A stretch of 64,000 nt of DNA from Mermis nigrescens (GCA_036768485.1 JAVLUZ010000154.1:40172851-40236850), one strand, 5' to 3'; numbered from the stretch's first letter, positions 1 through 11,383 are shown. Program-made: numbers and translations. The notes: generated by a model not told the origin, from the letters alone.

Positions 1-1
1 T

Positions 2-1210
2 TCCTCAAAAATTTTTGACTACACAGCATATGATCCCATATACGTTGTTCATGATCTACAAGACTACATTTTTCGCACACATAAAATCGAAACACTTGTC
101 AGTAAGATCGTAAACTATACATCTGAAATGGCATTAAATTCTGCATCAGTATATGAAGTTTTGACAGGCGGAGGCAAAGCTTTTGGTAATACTTTACTAG
201 GAGCAGGAGAAGCAGTTGAACATATATTTTACGGCACACAAAAAGGGGCTACAGAAGGGCTTAATAACATTCTAAAAGGTCCGCTTCAAGTTATAATAAA
301 TATTGTCATTATCATTGTCGTATTAGGTGCAATTATTTTCGCAATCATATGGGTGCGAGCACATTTCGGTTTTTGTACATCTTATCGCCCCTATCGTCCG
401 TCAGCACCCGAAAATTCATCGTCTACAAACAATATCTCATTAGGGCATGCACTCATTCAGCTTGCAAGCATGAACAAACATACAAGTAACACCAATCAGC
501 GTACACAATCCACTCATACTACAACTGTTAATACTACAGTTTTTCATCTTAATATTAAACGTTCTCCGCGCATTCGAATCAGTCTTAATAACATGCTTCG
601 CACTGATGCAATGATCGACTCAGGCGCCGCACATTCATCAATCGATAAAAGTGTTGCAAACGAATTAAGCAATACACAAATTCGTCCATGTATCATTAAC
701 GCATTCGCCGCTAATAATCTTCCTATAACATTGCATGGCTGTGTATACATAACTGTCAAAGTTGCAGACATAGAAGAGACTATCGTGGCACACATACGAG
801 AAAAATGCCCAGCACCCGTACTTTTGGGGCAAAATTTTTTAAATCGTTTTCGTGGATATTTTGTTAGCAATGAGTACGAGCATGTCATATTTAAAAACGA
901 GAAAATTCCATGCAAAGGTCTTTCGTACAATTCGCCTAGAAAACGAGGAGCGATTCATCTCGATGATCACATGACATTACCGCCACACAGTATTTCCGAA
1001 TTTTCAGTACCTATATCGGCATTATACTCATCATCAAACTTAGTTCAGTTTTTGCCTTCACAAACGTTGTACGAAAAATTCGGTATCTGCTTTGCAAGTT
1101 CTATCACAAACCCAGCAGATAATCGCATTTTAGTATCTGTGCTAAATCCGCAAAAATATGCAGTTTTACTTTTTCACGAAATGCATATTGGAAACATAAA
1201 TGCAGTATAA
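2..1210 (+). CDS. Partial retroelement polyprotein: glycoprotein-like C-terminus fused to aspartic protease
   Basis: The frame is open from base 2, so this is the C-terminal part of a larger ORF entering from the left; the ATG at 128 is only the first internal Met. The N-terminal part has a Gly/Ala-rich stretch (around GGGKAFGNTLLGAGEA) followed by a strongly hydrophobic segment of about 23 residues at nt 295-360 (VIINIVIIIVVLGAIIF...). This resembles the membrane-proximal and transmembrane region of class III (gB-like) fusion glycoproteins; that match is inference. A Ser/Thr/Asn-rich linker follows, then a retropepsin-like domain with the active-site motif DSGAAHS (nt about 617-637) and a downstream LLGQNF that fits the retropepsin flap/hydrophobic-triad region. 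The frame ends at TAA 1208-1210 and the reverse transcriptase continues in the same frame. The protease assignment is firm; the glycoprotein assignment is moderate. Confidence 0.75.
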   Translation, partial: SSKIFDYTAYDPIYVVHDLQDYIFRTHKIETLVSKIVNYTSEMALNSASVYEVLTGGGKAFGNTLLGAGEAVEHIFYGTQKGATEGLNNILKGPLQVIINIVIIIVVLGAIIFAIIWVRAHFGFCTSYRPYRPSAPENSSSTNNISLGHALIQLASMNKHTSNTNQRTQSTHTTTVNTTVFHLNIKRSPRIRISLNNMLRTDAMIDSGAAHSSIDKSVANELSNTQIRPCIINAFAANNLPITLHGCVYITVKVADIEETIVAHIREKCPAPVLLGQNFLNRFRGYFVSNEYEHVIFKNEKIPCKGLSYNSPRKRGAIHLDDHMTLPPHSISEFSVPISALYSSSNLVQFLPSQTLYEKFGICFASSITNPADNRILVSVLNPQKYAVLLFHEMHIGNINAV

Positions 1211-2830
1211 GATTCTTTCGTGTATTCAGACAAGCATACACGCATTCAGTCAGACATTCACACTGAAAAATGGCTGCAGGAAAACATTGATTTACAAAAT
1301 ACAGATTTATCGGAGGCCGAAAAATTGACTTTGATACAAACATTAGCTAAGTATCCAAATTTGTATGCTAAAACTGCTGAAGACACTGGTCGCACAAACA
1401 TGGTAGAGCACTGCATAGACACAGGGGATCATAGACCTATTCGTCGACTACCTTTTCGTATTTCACCAAGAGAACGTGAAATTATTCAAAAAGAGGTAGA
1501 AAAATTAGAACAACAAGGCATCATTCAGAAAAGTAATTCTCCTTGGTGCACCAATACAGTTTTAGTGCCGAAAAAGGATGGTGGGTACAGAATGTGTATC
1601 GATTTTCGTGCACTGAACAAAGTTACCAAAAAAGACAGCTACCCTATTCCTCACATACACAGTATATTGGACACATTAAAAGGTGCAAAATATTTTAGCA
1701 TATTAGATCAAGCAAACGCATATTTCACAGTACCAATCAGTCAAGCAGATCAGGAAAAAACAGCTTTTAATGCATCGAACGGCCACTATGAATTTCGATA
1801 TTTGCCTTTCGGTTTGTGCAACGCGCCGAGTACATTCCAACGTCTCATGGATGTTCTCCTAAGCGGCATACAATGGAATATCTGCATGGTATACATCGAT
1901 GATATAATTATTTTCGCAAAAACGCACTCCGAAATGCTTTACAATCTCGAGCAAGTACTTAGTCGATTACATCGAGCAGGCTTAAAATTACGCATCCAAA
2001 AATGCAGATTTTCCCAATCACACGTAAAATATCTCGGGCACGTTATTTCGGCACATGGCATTTCGCCTGATCCCGAAAAAATCGCTGCAATAACACACAT
2101 ATCGACACCTCTGAACATAAAGCAAGTTAAGTCTTTCTTAGGACTTCCGTCATATTATCGTTGATTCATTCCAAATTGCGCGCAAATTTCATTTCCGCTC
2201 ACTCAACTTTTGCGCAAGAACCAAAAATTTTCATGGGGCAAACAGCAGCAGAATGCATTCGACATATTAAAATTTCTGCTTGTAAACGCACCTGTCCTAC
2301 AGTATCCAGATTTCGCCAAACCTTTCATACTTCAGACCGATGCGTCTCGAGTCGGCATTGGCGCAGTTTTAGCGCAGATAGGTCCTGATAATCACGAGCA
2401 TCCTATTGCATTCGCAAGTAGAGGCTTAAAGCCAGCGGAACTTAATTACGGCATCACAGAACTCGAAACACTCGCTGTGTATACTTTTGTTGAACATTTT
2501 CGCCCATATTTGTTTCAACAGTCAATCACAGTATATACAGATCATACGTCCGTTAAATCAGTTTTGCATAAAGAAAATCTGTCAGGCAGAATAGCTCGGT
2601 GGGGTCTAGCTTTGTCAGCTTACAATCTAGACATCCAACCTCGTAAAGGATCGAAAAATCAAAACGCAGATGCTTTATCTCGCTGTCCTATAGAAAATCA
2701 GGCACAAAACGCAGACATCGAAAATTTAAACACACATCCCGCATCACAAGTGCTTTTTTTCGGTTTAGAAGAAGAGGCTACTGACACCGAAGAATATATT
2801 AAAAACATCAAGGAATATCAAATGTCTGAC
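1211..2830 (+). pseudogene. pol: Ty3/gypsy pol: reverse transcriptase and RNase H (one nonsense codon)
   Basis: This continues in the frame of the upstream protease after its TAA. The RT domain shows the standard order: PxxxSPWCTNTVLVPKKDGG, then MCIDFRALNK, LDQANAYF carrying the first catalytic Asp, LPFGLCNAPSTFQ, and the catalytic box YIDD (nt about 1892-1903), then KYLGHVIS. A TGA at 2162-2164 interrupts the connection just after SYYR, and the same frame resumes with FIPNCAQ. RNase H follows with TDAS, the ELETLA Glu, TDH and ADALSR, giving the usual D-E-D-D set, and IARWGLALS lies between the last two. The motif style is Ty3/gypsy (Metaviridae), not BEL/Pao or copia. The single premature stop makes this copy probably inactive, although all catalytic residues are present. 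Confidence 0.92.
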
Positions 2831-4019
2831 AAACAAACGCATGACATTATAGAACAATTAAATGATCCTACAAGCTATGCGCACAGTCTTTACACCTTAA
2901 TTGATGGCATTCTACACCGTAAATTTAATAGCAAGAACAAGTTGTATGTCCCGCATGCACTTAAACCATCAATATTGCAAGCAAATCATGACAGCAAATT
3001 CGCAGGTCATTTTGGGGCTCGTAAGACATTCAAACTCATAAATCGCAGATACTTTTGGCCTACTATGAGACATGACATTGCAAATTATTGTAAAACATGT
3101 TTTGACTGCCAAATGAACAAGCCTGTACATCGTAATATTCAAGCTGAGCTTGTTCCTATACATGCAACAGGTCCTTTTCACAGAGTAGGTCTAGATTGTA
3201 TTGGTCCGCTACCTATCACGGAAAAAGGCAATCGTTTCATTATCACTTTTGTCGATTATTTTAGTAAATATGTTGAAGCTGTCGCAGTAGAAAACATCAC
3301 AGCATACACCGCAGCCAAAGTTTTCGTTACACATATGTGTTTGCAAACACGGCGCACCATCAATAATTCATTGCGACAGGGGGACAAATTTCACATCTAT
3401 TCTGTTCACAGAAATTACTCGCTTATGCAATACACTTAAAGTACATACGACCCCCTATCATCCGATTTCTAACGGAGAAATCGAACGCACTAATCGAACA
3501 CTGATCACTCGCATTCGTTTTTATGTCGATACTTGGCAAAAAGACTGGGACGAATATTTGCCGTTCGCAATTTTTTGCACAAACATACATATACATGATA
3601 CCACAGGTTTTTCGCCATTTGAACTTATTTATGGCCGGGAACCACTCTTGCCATACGACTCAGTTTTTCAATTTACGCCAACCCCATATATGGATCTTGG
3701 CGATTATGCAAATGAGCTCAAACATTTTTTCACGCTTGCATACGCTAAAGCAAGCGCAAATATTACACACGCCCAAAACAAGTATTCTGCACAATATAAT
3801 CGAAAAGCACACGTAATTTTGTACAATATTGGAGATCTTGTACTTCAAGTTTCACACACTGTTTTGCAAGGGCAAACACAAAAATTAGCAAACAAGCACA
3901 AAGGGCCTTTCAAAATTGTTAAAATCATGCATCCAAACATTGAAATCGAAAATTTACAGACACATAATACACACATTGTACATGTCAATGACACTTTGCC
4001 GTATTTTTCTCGAAATTAA
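2831..4019 (+). pseudogene. Ty3/gypsy integrase with a 1-nt frameshift
   Basis: This continues pol. An HHCC zinc-binding domain is visible (H...GHFGARKT ... CKTCFDC, nt about 2985-3110), then the catalytic core with the first Asp in GLDCIGP (nt about 3190), the second Asp near nt 3370, and the Glu in NGEIERTN (nt about 3475). The reading frame changes by one base near 3338-3341, consistent with one extra T. The original frame therefore ends at 3439, and the true continuation is open to the TAA at 4017-4019. The C-terminus contains GDLVL and HKGPFKIV, typical of the gypsy integrase C-terminal domain. No envelope ORF follows. Together with the upstream stop this is a lightly damaged copy. Confidence 0.9.
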
Positions 4020-4152
4020 TTTTTCTTTAAGCTCCACCGCCTCCATTACTTTTGCGCCATACACTCTTGCCAAACCCCAATTGCACAAAAACTCTAAGCC
4101 CACCAATCGCACGCATAGACGAACGAGGCCGTTTGTCAGCGGCCGACGAGGA

Positions 4153-4860
4153 TGTCGCCTAGCTCACAAAATAATCGTGCATAAATGTATATGTCATCTA
4201 AATCTTTGCATACATTTTACGTCTTTTCTAATCGTTATGCAGTATAATTACTTAAGATAAGGCATCACAAAGTACACACGCATGTTTCTCACATTCAACA
4301 CATATACAGGCGATTCTGAGACAGATGCAGACGAGCACTAACCATCTTTTTCCGTAAAATGTACCTACGCATTATTTTCTTGACATAAGTAAAGCTGCAA
4401 AAACAAAGCCAGCATTCAGCACATGGCATACTGTAAGGCAAGCACTACACATATTACGTATACTGTAATTCGTAAACAGACGTATAAATGTTGTAATACT
4501 CAGTCATACTGTAATGTAAAATCATGCAAAACTTTCTATTCACATGGCACACCACATGCTTAAAGTACTCCTCTGGGCCTCCAAAACAATTCAAATGGAA
4601 CAATACAATAGCCGCCAAGACCAAGAACAATAGACAATTCCAACGTCCGCCTAAAGCCTGATTTAATGGTAGATAAAGTGAAATCCGTAACGTTTCGTTG
4701 GTGTATGTTTTTAAGATTTCATCGTACGGCTGCGTAATAGTAAAACTGGAATATTTGTGTTAGGGTCGAACCTGAGGGCTAGGAATAAGCTTACTTTGGA
4801 AATAAGGGCAACCCTTGTTTAATTCTAGCAGAAGAATCATCAATTTAGCATTGACACCTG
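4153..4860 (+). repeat. Probable 3' LTR of the left gypsy element
   Basis: A purine run (gacgagga, 4145-4152) is directly followed by TGTCGCC, the expected polypurine tract/LTR junction 133 bp after the integrase stop. Coding potential ends here. The right end is uncertain; a CA-ending candidate (ttgaca) lies near 4853. The matching 5' LTR lies outside the window, so the call rests on the junction alone. Confidence 0.45.
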
Positions 4861-5049
4861 CATCCGCGCCATTCAGCGCCAACGTTTGCCGCCCTCTTCA
4901 GGTGTTTGGTCATGTGGTCATAATCGGACTTTGCCAATTTAATTTTGGCGAACTTGTAATTTGAGAAGTTTCCAATCAATGCAGCCAAAATGACTACCAA
5001 ATAAACGCCTGAATGATGTCAGAGCTTCAAACCCAAGTACATGAAGGAA

Positions 5050-5170
5050 AAATTGGTATACAATTTAAGAAAAAAATCAGTATACCAATTTTAGTATAGG
5101 GAATCTAGCATGGAAAATTGGTATACCATTTTTGTTTCCTATCATTTTTATGCATCAAAACTGGTATATC
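5050..5170. repeat. Cluster of GGTATACC-type palindromic motifs
   Basis: Four related copies of ttGGTATACCaa occur within about 120 bp (near 5055, 5080, 5120 and 5162), in alternating orientations. The core is self-complementary. It could be the end of a small inverted-repeat element or a clustered protein-binding site; nothing else identifies it. Confidence 0.35.
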
Positions 5171-5454
5171 AAAAAAGACACGGAATGGGCTACATTTCCT
5201 AATTCCCCTATCACCCTTGCATATAAAAGAAGTTATAAATAAGCGCATATAAAATTTCACTAAAACAGTGTATATGCTTACAATGGAAATTTTGATAAAA
5301 ATTTTTAAATACAAAGACAAAAAATACAGGCTAAAATTGCAGAAAGTTTGCTAGAAATGGTTTGAAATTATTGAGAATTTTCCACAAAACAGATATACAA
5401 ATTACTAACGAGGGATTATTCCACCTCCCGAGTCACATACAAATGAGTCCTATG

Positions 5455-5721
5455 CATATGTGGGCAGCAAGAAAATTCTGGGGGGGGGTGCAAGATTTTT
5501 TTGAAGGTCAAAAAATGGCCTTAAAAATGGTCGTATGGCAATAAAAACACAATTTTTCGACATTTCTCATCAAGCACTATCCATTGGCATCAAAAAATTG
5601 CGAAAAAATCGAAAAAAATTTTCAAAAATTGAATTCTGGGGGGGGGGGTATTTTGATTTCTGGGGGGGTATTTTGGTTTCTGGGAAGTGCATACCCCCCA
5701 AACCCCCCACGCCCAGGTGTG
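5455..5721 (-). mobile_element. hAT-like MITE, family A (copy 1)
   Basis: A non-autonomous 267-bp element with short terminal inverted repeats (CAYAC/CATAT-TGGGC type). C/G runs lie near one end (CCCCCCAGAAATCAAAATACC in family orientation) and the core is AT-rich (TTGATGCCAATGGATAGTGC ... CGTCAAAAAATGGTGTTTTT). It is flanked by GTCCTATG (5447-5454) and GTCCTACG (5722-5729), a 7/8 match to an 8-bp target duplication. An 8-bp duplication and CA termini are hAT hallmarks. It has no coding capacity; the short ORFs crossing it are chance. Confidence 0.85.
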
Positions 5722-5729
5722 GTCCTACG

Positions 5730-7030
5730 TACAGACAAATCACAACTATCATAAAAATCATTAATCTTATTGAGCTCATGAACACAGAGAAAAACAAATT
5801 ACGTTGGTACAGAATCTCTATTTTTGTCCTTCAAAAGCATTAACCCTCCTACGGCCAACATAAAAAATTGTCTCATGGCCAACACAGTGAACTTTGTTCA
5901 TTGGCAACCTACAGTATTAAGGTGACTTGCATTGGCATAATACAATGCCCAGAACATTGCCCAGTCCTTGTTCATTGATAAACAGAATTTCAAAGAATTT
6001 TCAATGAAACAGGAATCCATACTGTGAGATCTACAGTACATCTCAGAAGCACTAAATCAGTATGTAACCTACTTTTTAACATTGCAATTTTTGAACTAGT
6101 ATCAAGAAATACTAAAAATTGACACACAAGTACGTTTTTTTATTGTGGTTTTTCTGCAAAGAAATGTGTAGACAGGGAATGAATGTTTATTAGAAAAAGC
6201 TTATTTTGGCATCAAAAAACTTGAGTGTCTTGATGATTCATTTTGCAAATAGGCAGAGCGCAATTGTTCTTGAGAGACTCCATGAAATTGTTTCAAATTT
6301 GAACCAAAAAATTTTTTATTCTCATAAACAGTAACCCATTTATGCCTAATATGTCTGAATTTGAAAACATTATTGTGCTTAATCATAAGATTAATTACTA
6401 TAAACTTACATGCTCAAACTCCAATGTGTTAAAATGGAAATGTATTAGGCGTGACTTAGAAAATCAGGTGGAATTGCAAAATATACCGTCTTTTGATAAA
6501 AATATGTTTGTAACCAAATAAAGTCTATAAATACTAGTGAATTCTCTGTATGTACATACATATGTACATATATTAAAAGGAAAAATGGAGGCAGTAATTA
6601 AAGAAATTCAAAAGCAGGAAGAGGAGGCTACAGCAAAAATTGAGGAAGTAATACCAACAAGGGAAGAAGTAAAGATTACAGATAAAAGGTCTTAAAAAGT
6701 AATAAAAGCGGAGTATAAGTTACAATTTCTAGATGAGGATATAAAACCCTATGGAAGGGCAATTCAGCCCCCTATTAAGCTGTGTGGCAAAAATTTGGAT
6801 AGGCCTATTTATGTGCTAATGATTTACTTGTGAGAATATTGTCAGAATGAGAAATTTTTTGAAACAAATTTAGGCGTGTGGTACATACATATAGAAATGT
6901 GCCTGAGGTGTGCAGAATTTAATTGTGCTAGTCAGCGAATGAGAAAAAGGGTCTTGAAACGTTATCCTTAAAAGCAAGAAAATAATAAGTTTACACTCCC
7001 ATTTACAGTAAATAATTATTTGTAAGGTTC
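5730..7030. other. No gene recognised
   Basis: AT-rich sequence with many stops in all frames. A protein-like minus-strand frame of 61 codons (6201-6386) and a short charged plus-strand frame (ATG at 6585, 37 codons, rich in E, K and I) are the only open stretches. Neither matches a family I know. TAC/ATG microsatellite-like sequence lies near 6550-6575. Confidence 0.4.
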
Positions 7031-7073
7031 ACGTTGCACCTCAGTAGTGTAGAGGGTCTCCCTGGCATCAATG

Positions 7074-7137
7074 TTATAACATAGCCCGTGTTGAAGCATA
7101 GGCTATGTTATAAAGATACCATATGCTTGAGCATATG
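7074..7137. repeat. Two adjacent perfect inverted repeats
   Basis: TTATAACATAGCC (7074-7086) is perfectly complementary to 7101-7113 with a 14-nt loop. Seven bases downstream CATATGC (7120-7126) pairs with GCATATG (7131-7137). They sit at the left edge of an unusually GC-rich patch (7138-7260: CCCGGG, GGGGTCCTAGGGG). They could be the ends of a decayed element or a hairpin in a small RNA; there is no further support. Confidence 0.5.
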
Positions 7138-7334
7138 CGGGCGTGCTCCCCAGCCTTAGCCCCAGGGTGCATGCCCGGGAAGGCCCAACACTGCCTGGGG
7201 AGGGAACCCGTCCAGACTTGCCCGGGGTCCTAGGGGAGGGAGTTTCCCGGGCAACTCAAAAAATTATTGATTTTTTAAGCCTAAGCAGTGTAAAGTGTTA
7301 CTTATTTTCAAGGTTATATGAATCCCCCAGATGA

Positions 7335-8160
7335 CGGTGTAAAGAATAACATGTAAGACTACCGTGATAGTTGGCCACCACGTTGAGGTACAGTAGCCAA
7401 GGCATTTTTTGCTGTCCAAAAGCCAACTCTTATAACTTTTCCAAGCATTATATCAAAAACCACATGATTATCAATAAATTTTTTGTATAAATTAGTGTAG
7501 TATTCTTTTGCTTTAATGCTGAAAGTATCCCATCAATTCATTAGAGCATTTACGTTGTTTAAAGTAATGCATTCACTAATATGCTGTAAAAAATGATGAA
7601 CAGCTTTTGAGTCGTTTTTGACTAGTTTCATCCTATACTCTACATCTAGTTTAGGCCAAAAATATTTAGTTATAATGCTTTTAGAAACTTTAGAAAAATG
7701 CATTGAGTGTATGACAATATGGTAGTAGATTTCTTGATTGTGCCCCATATTTTTCTTTTTGTTATTCACTCATCATCATTATTTATAGCAAACAGCTCAG
7801 AAAGGACAAATTTTTGTAAAAATATTTTTCAAATGACTCATACAAAATGTTCAAATTTTGGCCTTTTTTATTCATTTCTTCCACCACAAGTCCCCAAAAT
7901 GCATCAAAGGCATAGATTTTACATTTTTGGATTATTTTCGAGTATTTGGCTTGACAATCTTTCAAAATATGGTGTCAGGGCAGATTCGAAATTGATATCA
8001 AGTGGCCGGTTCGTAAATTTGAATTTGGTGTCGACGATTCAGCTTTTAAAATGATCCTAATTATCAATAATATCAACATCAGAATAAAGCAATTTATCGC
8101 TAATATAATTTTCAATAAAAATAAGGCATGATTTGTTGCTTCCAGTCGTTGTAAATCCAT
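7335..8160 (-). pseudogene. Unrecognised decayed coding region
   Basis: Three consecutive minus-strand frames (8160-7975, 7965-7783 and 7769-7533) read as protein-like sequence that shifts frame and continues to about 7335 (for example KYFWPKLDVEYRMKLVKN and later a VVFDIMLGKVIRVGFWTAK-like segment). Amino acid usage is balanced and aromatic-rich, unlike surrounding noise, which suggests one decayed exon or transposon ORF of about 270 codons broken by several frameshifts and stops. I cannot assign a family; a transposase or a host-gene fragment are both possible. Confidence 0.35.
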
Positions 8161-8225
8161 CTAAAAAATTTAATTAAAAGTCAACAAGAACAGCAATAAC
8201 AAAAAAGCTTCATGTACAGCACACT

Positions 8226-8268
8226 TGGCCAGTAATCAGGAAGCCCAGGTTCAAGTCCTGGCTAGCCA
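8226..8268 (+). other. Truncated tRNA-like sequence (T-arm plus acceptor stem)
   Basis: CCAGG-TTCAAGT-CCTGG (8245-8261) is a perfect T-arm with a canonical TTCRANN loop and a full B-box (GGTTCAAGTCC). The following CTAGCCA pairs in 6 of 7 positions with TGGCCAG at 8226-8232. Only 12 bases separate the acceptor strand from the T-arm, so the D-arm and anticodon arm are absent. This is a tRNA pseudogene or the head of a tRNA-derived SINE, not a working tRNA. Confidence 0.5.
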
Positions 8269-8479
8269 AATGTTTTTTGCTATTCATGCAATAATAACAA
8301 ATTACTTAAAACAAATGAATGGTGAGAATCTAATTATAATTGCGACATATTTTTGTAATCATGCAAATTCCGTGGCAGTATCTTTGGCGATATGGATTGA
8401 AGCCCAAATTAAAAGAATTAAAGTACAAAAAAATTTGAAAAGTTTGCCGTTATCTTGTAGCTCTATTCAGCATTGACCA

Positions 8480-10390
8480 TGATTTAGGTCATTCAAAATT
8501 ATTTTTTTCACTTTTTCTCACTTAAAATAAAGTAGCTGCCAGTTGCATTAGGATACAGATGCTTTTGAATATTGTTTCTAAATTGACATCGTGAAAGGTA
8601 GAATTCCCACTTCAATCAAATGTTTAAGCATTGAATCATGGCCCGTAATCAACCCAGCAAGTAAAAAAATATGACTGAAGAAATTAATCCACATAAAATA
8701 TATCATGTACATTTTGTCAAGGAAACCATCTCAATAACCAGTGCCTTGTATACAAAACCATTTGAGATCCAAAAAGAAAAATTTAGAAATGCTCACTATG
8801 CTTTAGATGTTTAAGACTGGGTCACACAGTGACTAGTTGTTGATTTAATAGACCTTGTGCATATTGTAATAGTACTCACAATAGGGCTTTATTTGGAAAT
8901 TGTTTCAAAAGAGAATATCTGAAAATTTTGAAAATGTTGCAAATTCAAATAGGCTCCCAAAAAAGTTATTTCTTTGCCTCTGCTAGAGGTGAAAAGCAAA
9001 TAAAATGAAAGTTATATTGAATGTGATGATATAAGTGCAAATAACTGTTGACATTTGAAATCAAATTCTAAATTTACCGGTTCTCTGTTAAGTTCTGAAA
9101 TAAAGGTATGCAATCCCAAATTTCCTAAAAATGCAGTATATACTTTTGTATTTTTTGATTCTGGTAGCCAATGTTCATAGATTACCAATGACTCAAAAAC
9201 TATATATGGATCAAAAATCAAGATACTAAGGATTGTTTGAGTAAAAAAGTGATATAGTTGTGTTACTCAAGAAGACAACACATTTAGAATTATTTATACT
9301 TCTTCTACACCATACTTAACAAACACAATGGTACTGGCCATGTGCACAGAAATGGACAAGCACATGAAGTTTCACCATGCAAAATTGTATTTCAGTAAGC
9401 TGCATGTAAAGCACTTTTGTAGCTGCTTGTTAAATTGCTGAAAATTGATGTTCATGCACAAGCTTTTGTGGAATAGTCTTATAGTTGACCACGTTTGTTT
9501 AAACTCAACAGTGGTACAAAATGATTTACACCTAATCTTTATTTGTACTCAGACCATTGCAGAAACTCGATTTCTTAAGAAATTTTGATCATAATTTCAG
9601 ACTAAAGTCAAAATTATGAATCCGGCTGAATTTTATTTACATTCTGTGGTTTTGTAAAATTTACACACCATGTTAACTATTGTTCAAAGAAAATGGCAAA
9701 AACTTAATCCTTTTCTCAAGTATATATGGTCAGATGCTTTTTCTAATGATGATCAATTAACATATATGTAGAAATTGAAAATGGTTTGTTAATGTTTCTG
9801 TCAATTTTCAGGCTACCTTCCAATTGAATCATTGTTTACAGGTGTTCTTCTCATATAAGAGCTATGCAGATGATAAGAGTGGTTATAACCTCTTCCTGAG
9901 CCTCTCGGAAAACTCAGCTATATAACCCAAGCAATATGCATGTAACAATTCGAAATTTCAGCAAGTTGTCCCCGGCCATTTTCAGGGCAGGGTTAGTAAC
10001 TGCCAATTTCTGACTAAAAATGCTAATAAATCACTTTCTTGACTCAAAAAAAGAGCTAAACATCTAATTTTACTTCAGATAGGCTTAATAGCAGATATTT
10101 CAAGTCGAAAAAGGCTGCTAAGTTATTTTGTATGAGTCCAAAAGCTATATGGCTAATTTCCTGAACTCAAAAGATTACATAGCTTTTTTACAAATGAGCA
10201 CCAATTTTTGGTTTTAACTTCATTAAAAATTTGACCCTGCGCACCAATTGCTATGTTAAATTCATTTGTTCAGACAATTTTTCCATTTTGGATTAAATAT
10301 TTCATACTTTTGTAACATCTGGTTTTATTCACAAAATCACAAACACATATAAACATTAAAATAAACAAATAATAATTAGTAAAATTTTTA
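8480..10390. other. No gene recognised
   Basis: AT-rich DNA without a frame above 70 codons that looks like protein. No clear repeats apart from short A/T runs. Confidence 0.4.
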
Positions 10391-10444
10391 TTTTGCCATA
10401 TTCCATCAAAATCTTTCCAAAAATAATAAGTATATTTTTTCCAA

Positions 10445-11010
10445 TTAATTTACAAATTGTTTTCTTACAGTATATTTGGTGCTGCATTTTAAATTGTCTG
10501 CCAATATCCAATCATTATCATACCGAATCCAAACAGTATAATGTCCACTATTCACATTACTATTGCTATGAACTATACCAGACACAGTTCTATACTTGAT
10601 TACCCATAAATTAACACTATTAGCATTGAATTCTGTTATTCTACAATTGATGAGATAAACAAGAGTTCCATTCTCATATGTGAATAATGGTAACATGATA
10701 ATTAAATATTTGTTTCTTGTAAAATTGATTCTTTTCTAAACTAACTGGTCTTTACAACATTCACAGTTTGTACAACCAACTGATAGAATATCTTCCAGCT
10801 GACAAAGCTTCTTAAATTCCATCTCGCTATTTTTGTATCTAGCTGATAGATAAAACATCTTCAAAGTGCGGTTGATCCTATTACCACAATCAAAACAATC
10901 ACAAGAAATTATTTCATTGAAAGCAAACATGTTCCTCAAATTTTCATCACACAGCTTATTCAACATTTCTAAAAAAACAAATGAGGGTCTTGCTGTTTGG
11001 GTAATTCAAA
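10445..11010 (-). pseudogene. USP-type (peptidase C19) ubiquitin hydrolase fragment
   Basis: Read on the minus strand, the segment starting near 11000 gives QQDPHLFF, close to the QQDAHEFL box of ubiquitin-specific proteases. A CxxC...CxxC zinc-ribbon-like part follows (CDCFDCG ... GCTNCECC; 10966-10736), then after a frame change the His box (SGHYTVWIRYDNDWILADN; 10696-10445). This order (QQD box, zinc ribbon, GHY box) is that of USP catalytic domains. The Cys box is not seen upstream. Two or three frame changes make it a pseudogene or a set of short exons; no splice sites could be fixed. USP domains occur both in host genes and in some transposon-encoded proteins, and the context does not decide. 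Confidence 0.55.
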
Positions 11011-11285
11011 ACCAGAACCAACATGCAAGTTGCAAACTATCCAAATATAACGTAAGAGGATGACTTCACGTCCACTTGCTTACTTACACCACTAAGCTTA
11101 AGCATATGCGCCGCACAAATGGCGACTCAGGAGCAAGTTGCCTGACCTATCAAGATAGCCCGGCCCTCTATGCATGCAACTAGTGAAACTTACTTACTTA
11201 ACCCCTTTTGAGATTAAGTACCTAAATAATGTAAGTTCCCCGGAAACCTAATTGAGGGCTCAAAAAGATTATTATTTAACTTGTT

Positions 11286-11383
11286 TTGGGGCCAAATTTC
11301 GGTGCTTGAAAATATTGAAGGTTCCTAAGTATAGTGTAGCACAAGAACATAATTCAACAGCACCGAAATTCGACCGAGCCCAA
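11286..11383. repeat. Imperfect inverted repeat
   Basis: GGGGCCAAATTTCGGTGCT near 11286-11305 pairs with AGCACCGAAATTCGACCGAGCCC near 11361-11383 around a loop of about 55 nt. It lies in a gene-free stretch (11,060-11,480) and may be a small foldback element. Confidence 0.4.

Noticed and set aside
544..930. 128-codon minus-strand frame
   Set aside because: Shadow of the protease ORF on the plus strand.
3523..3816. 97-codon plus-strand frame at 3,523-3,816
   Set aside because: Out of frame with the integrase, whose D,D,E and C-terminal motifs lie in another frame here.
8226..8268. Functional tRNA gene
   Set aside because: D-arm and anticodon arm are missing; only 43 bases.
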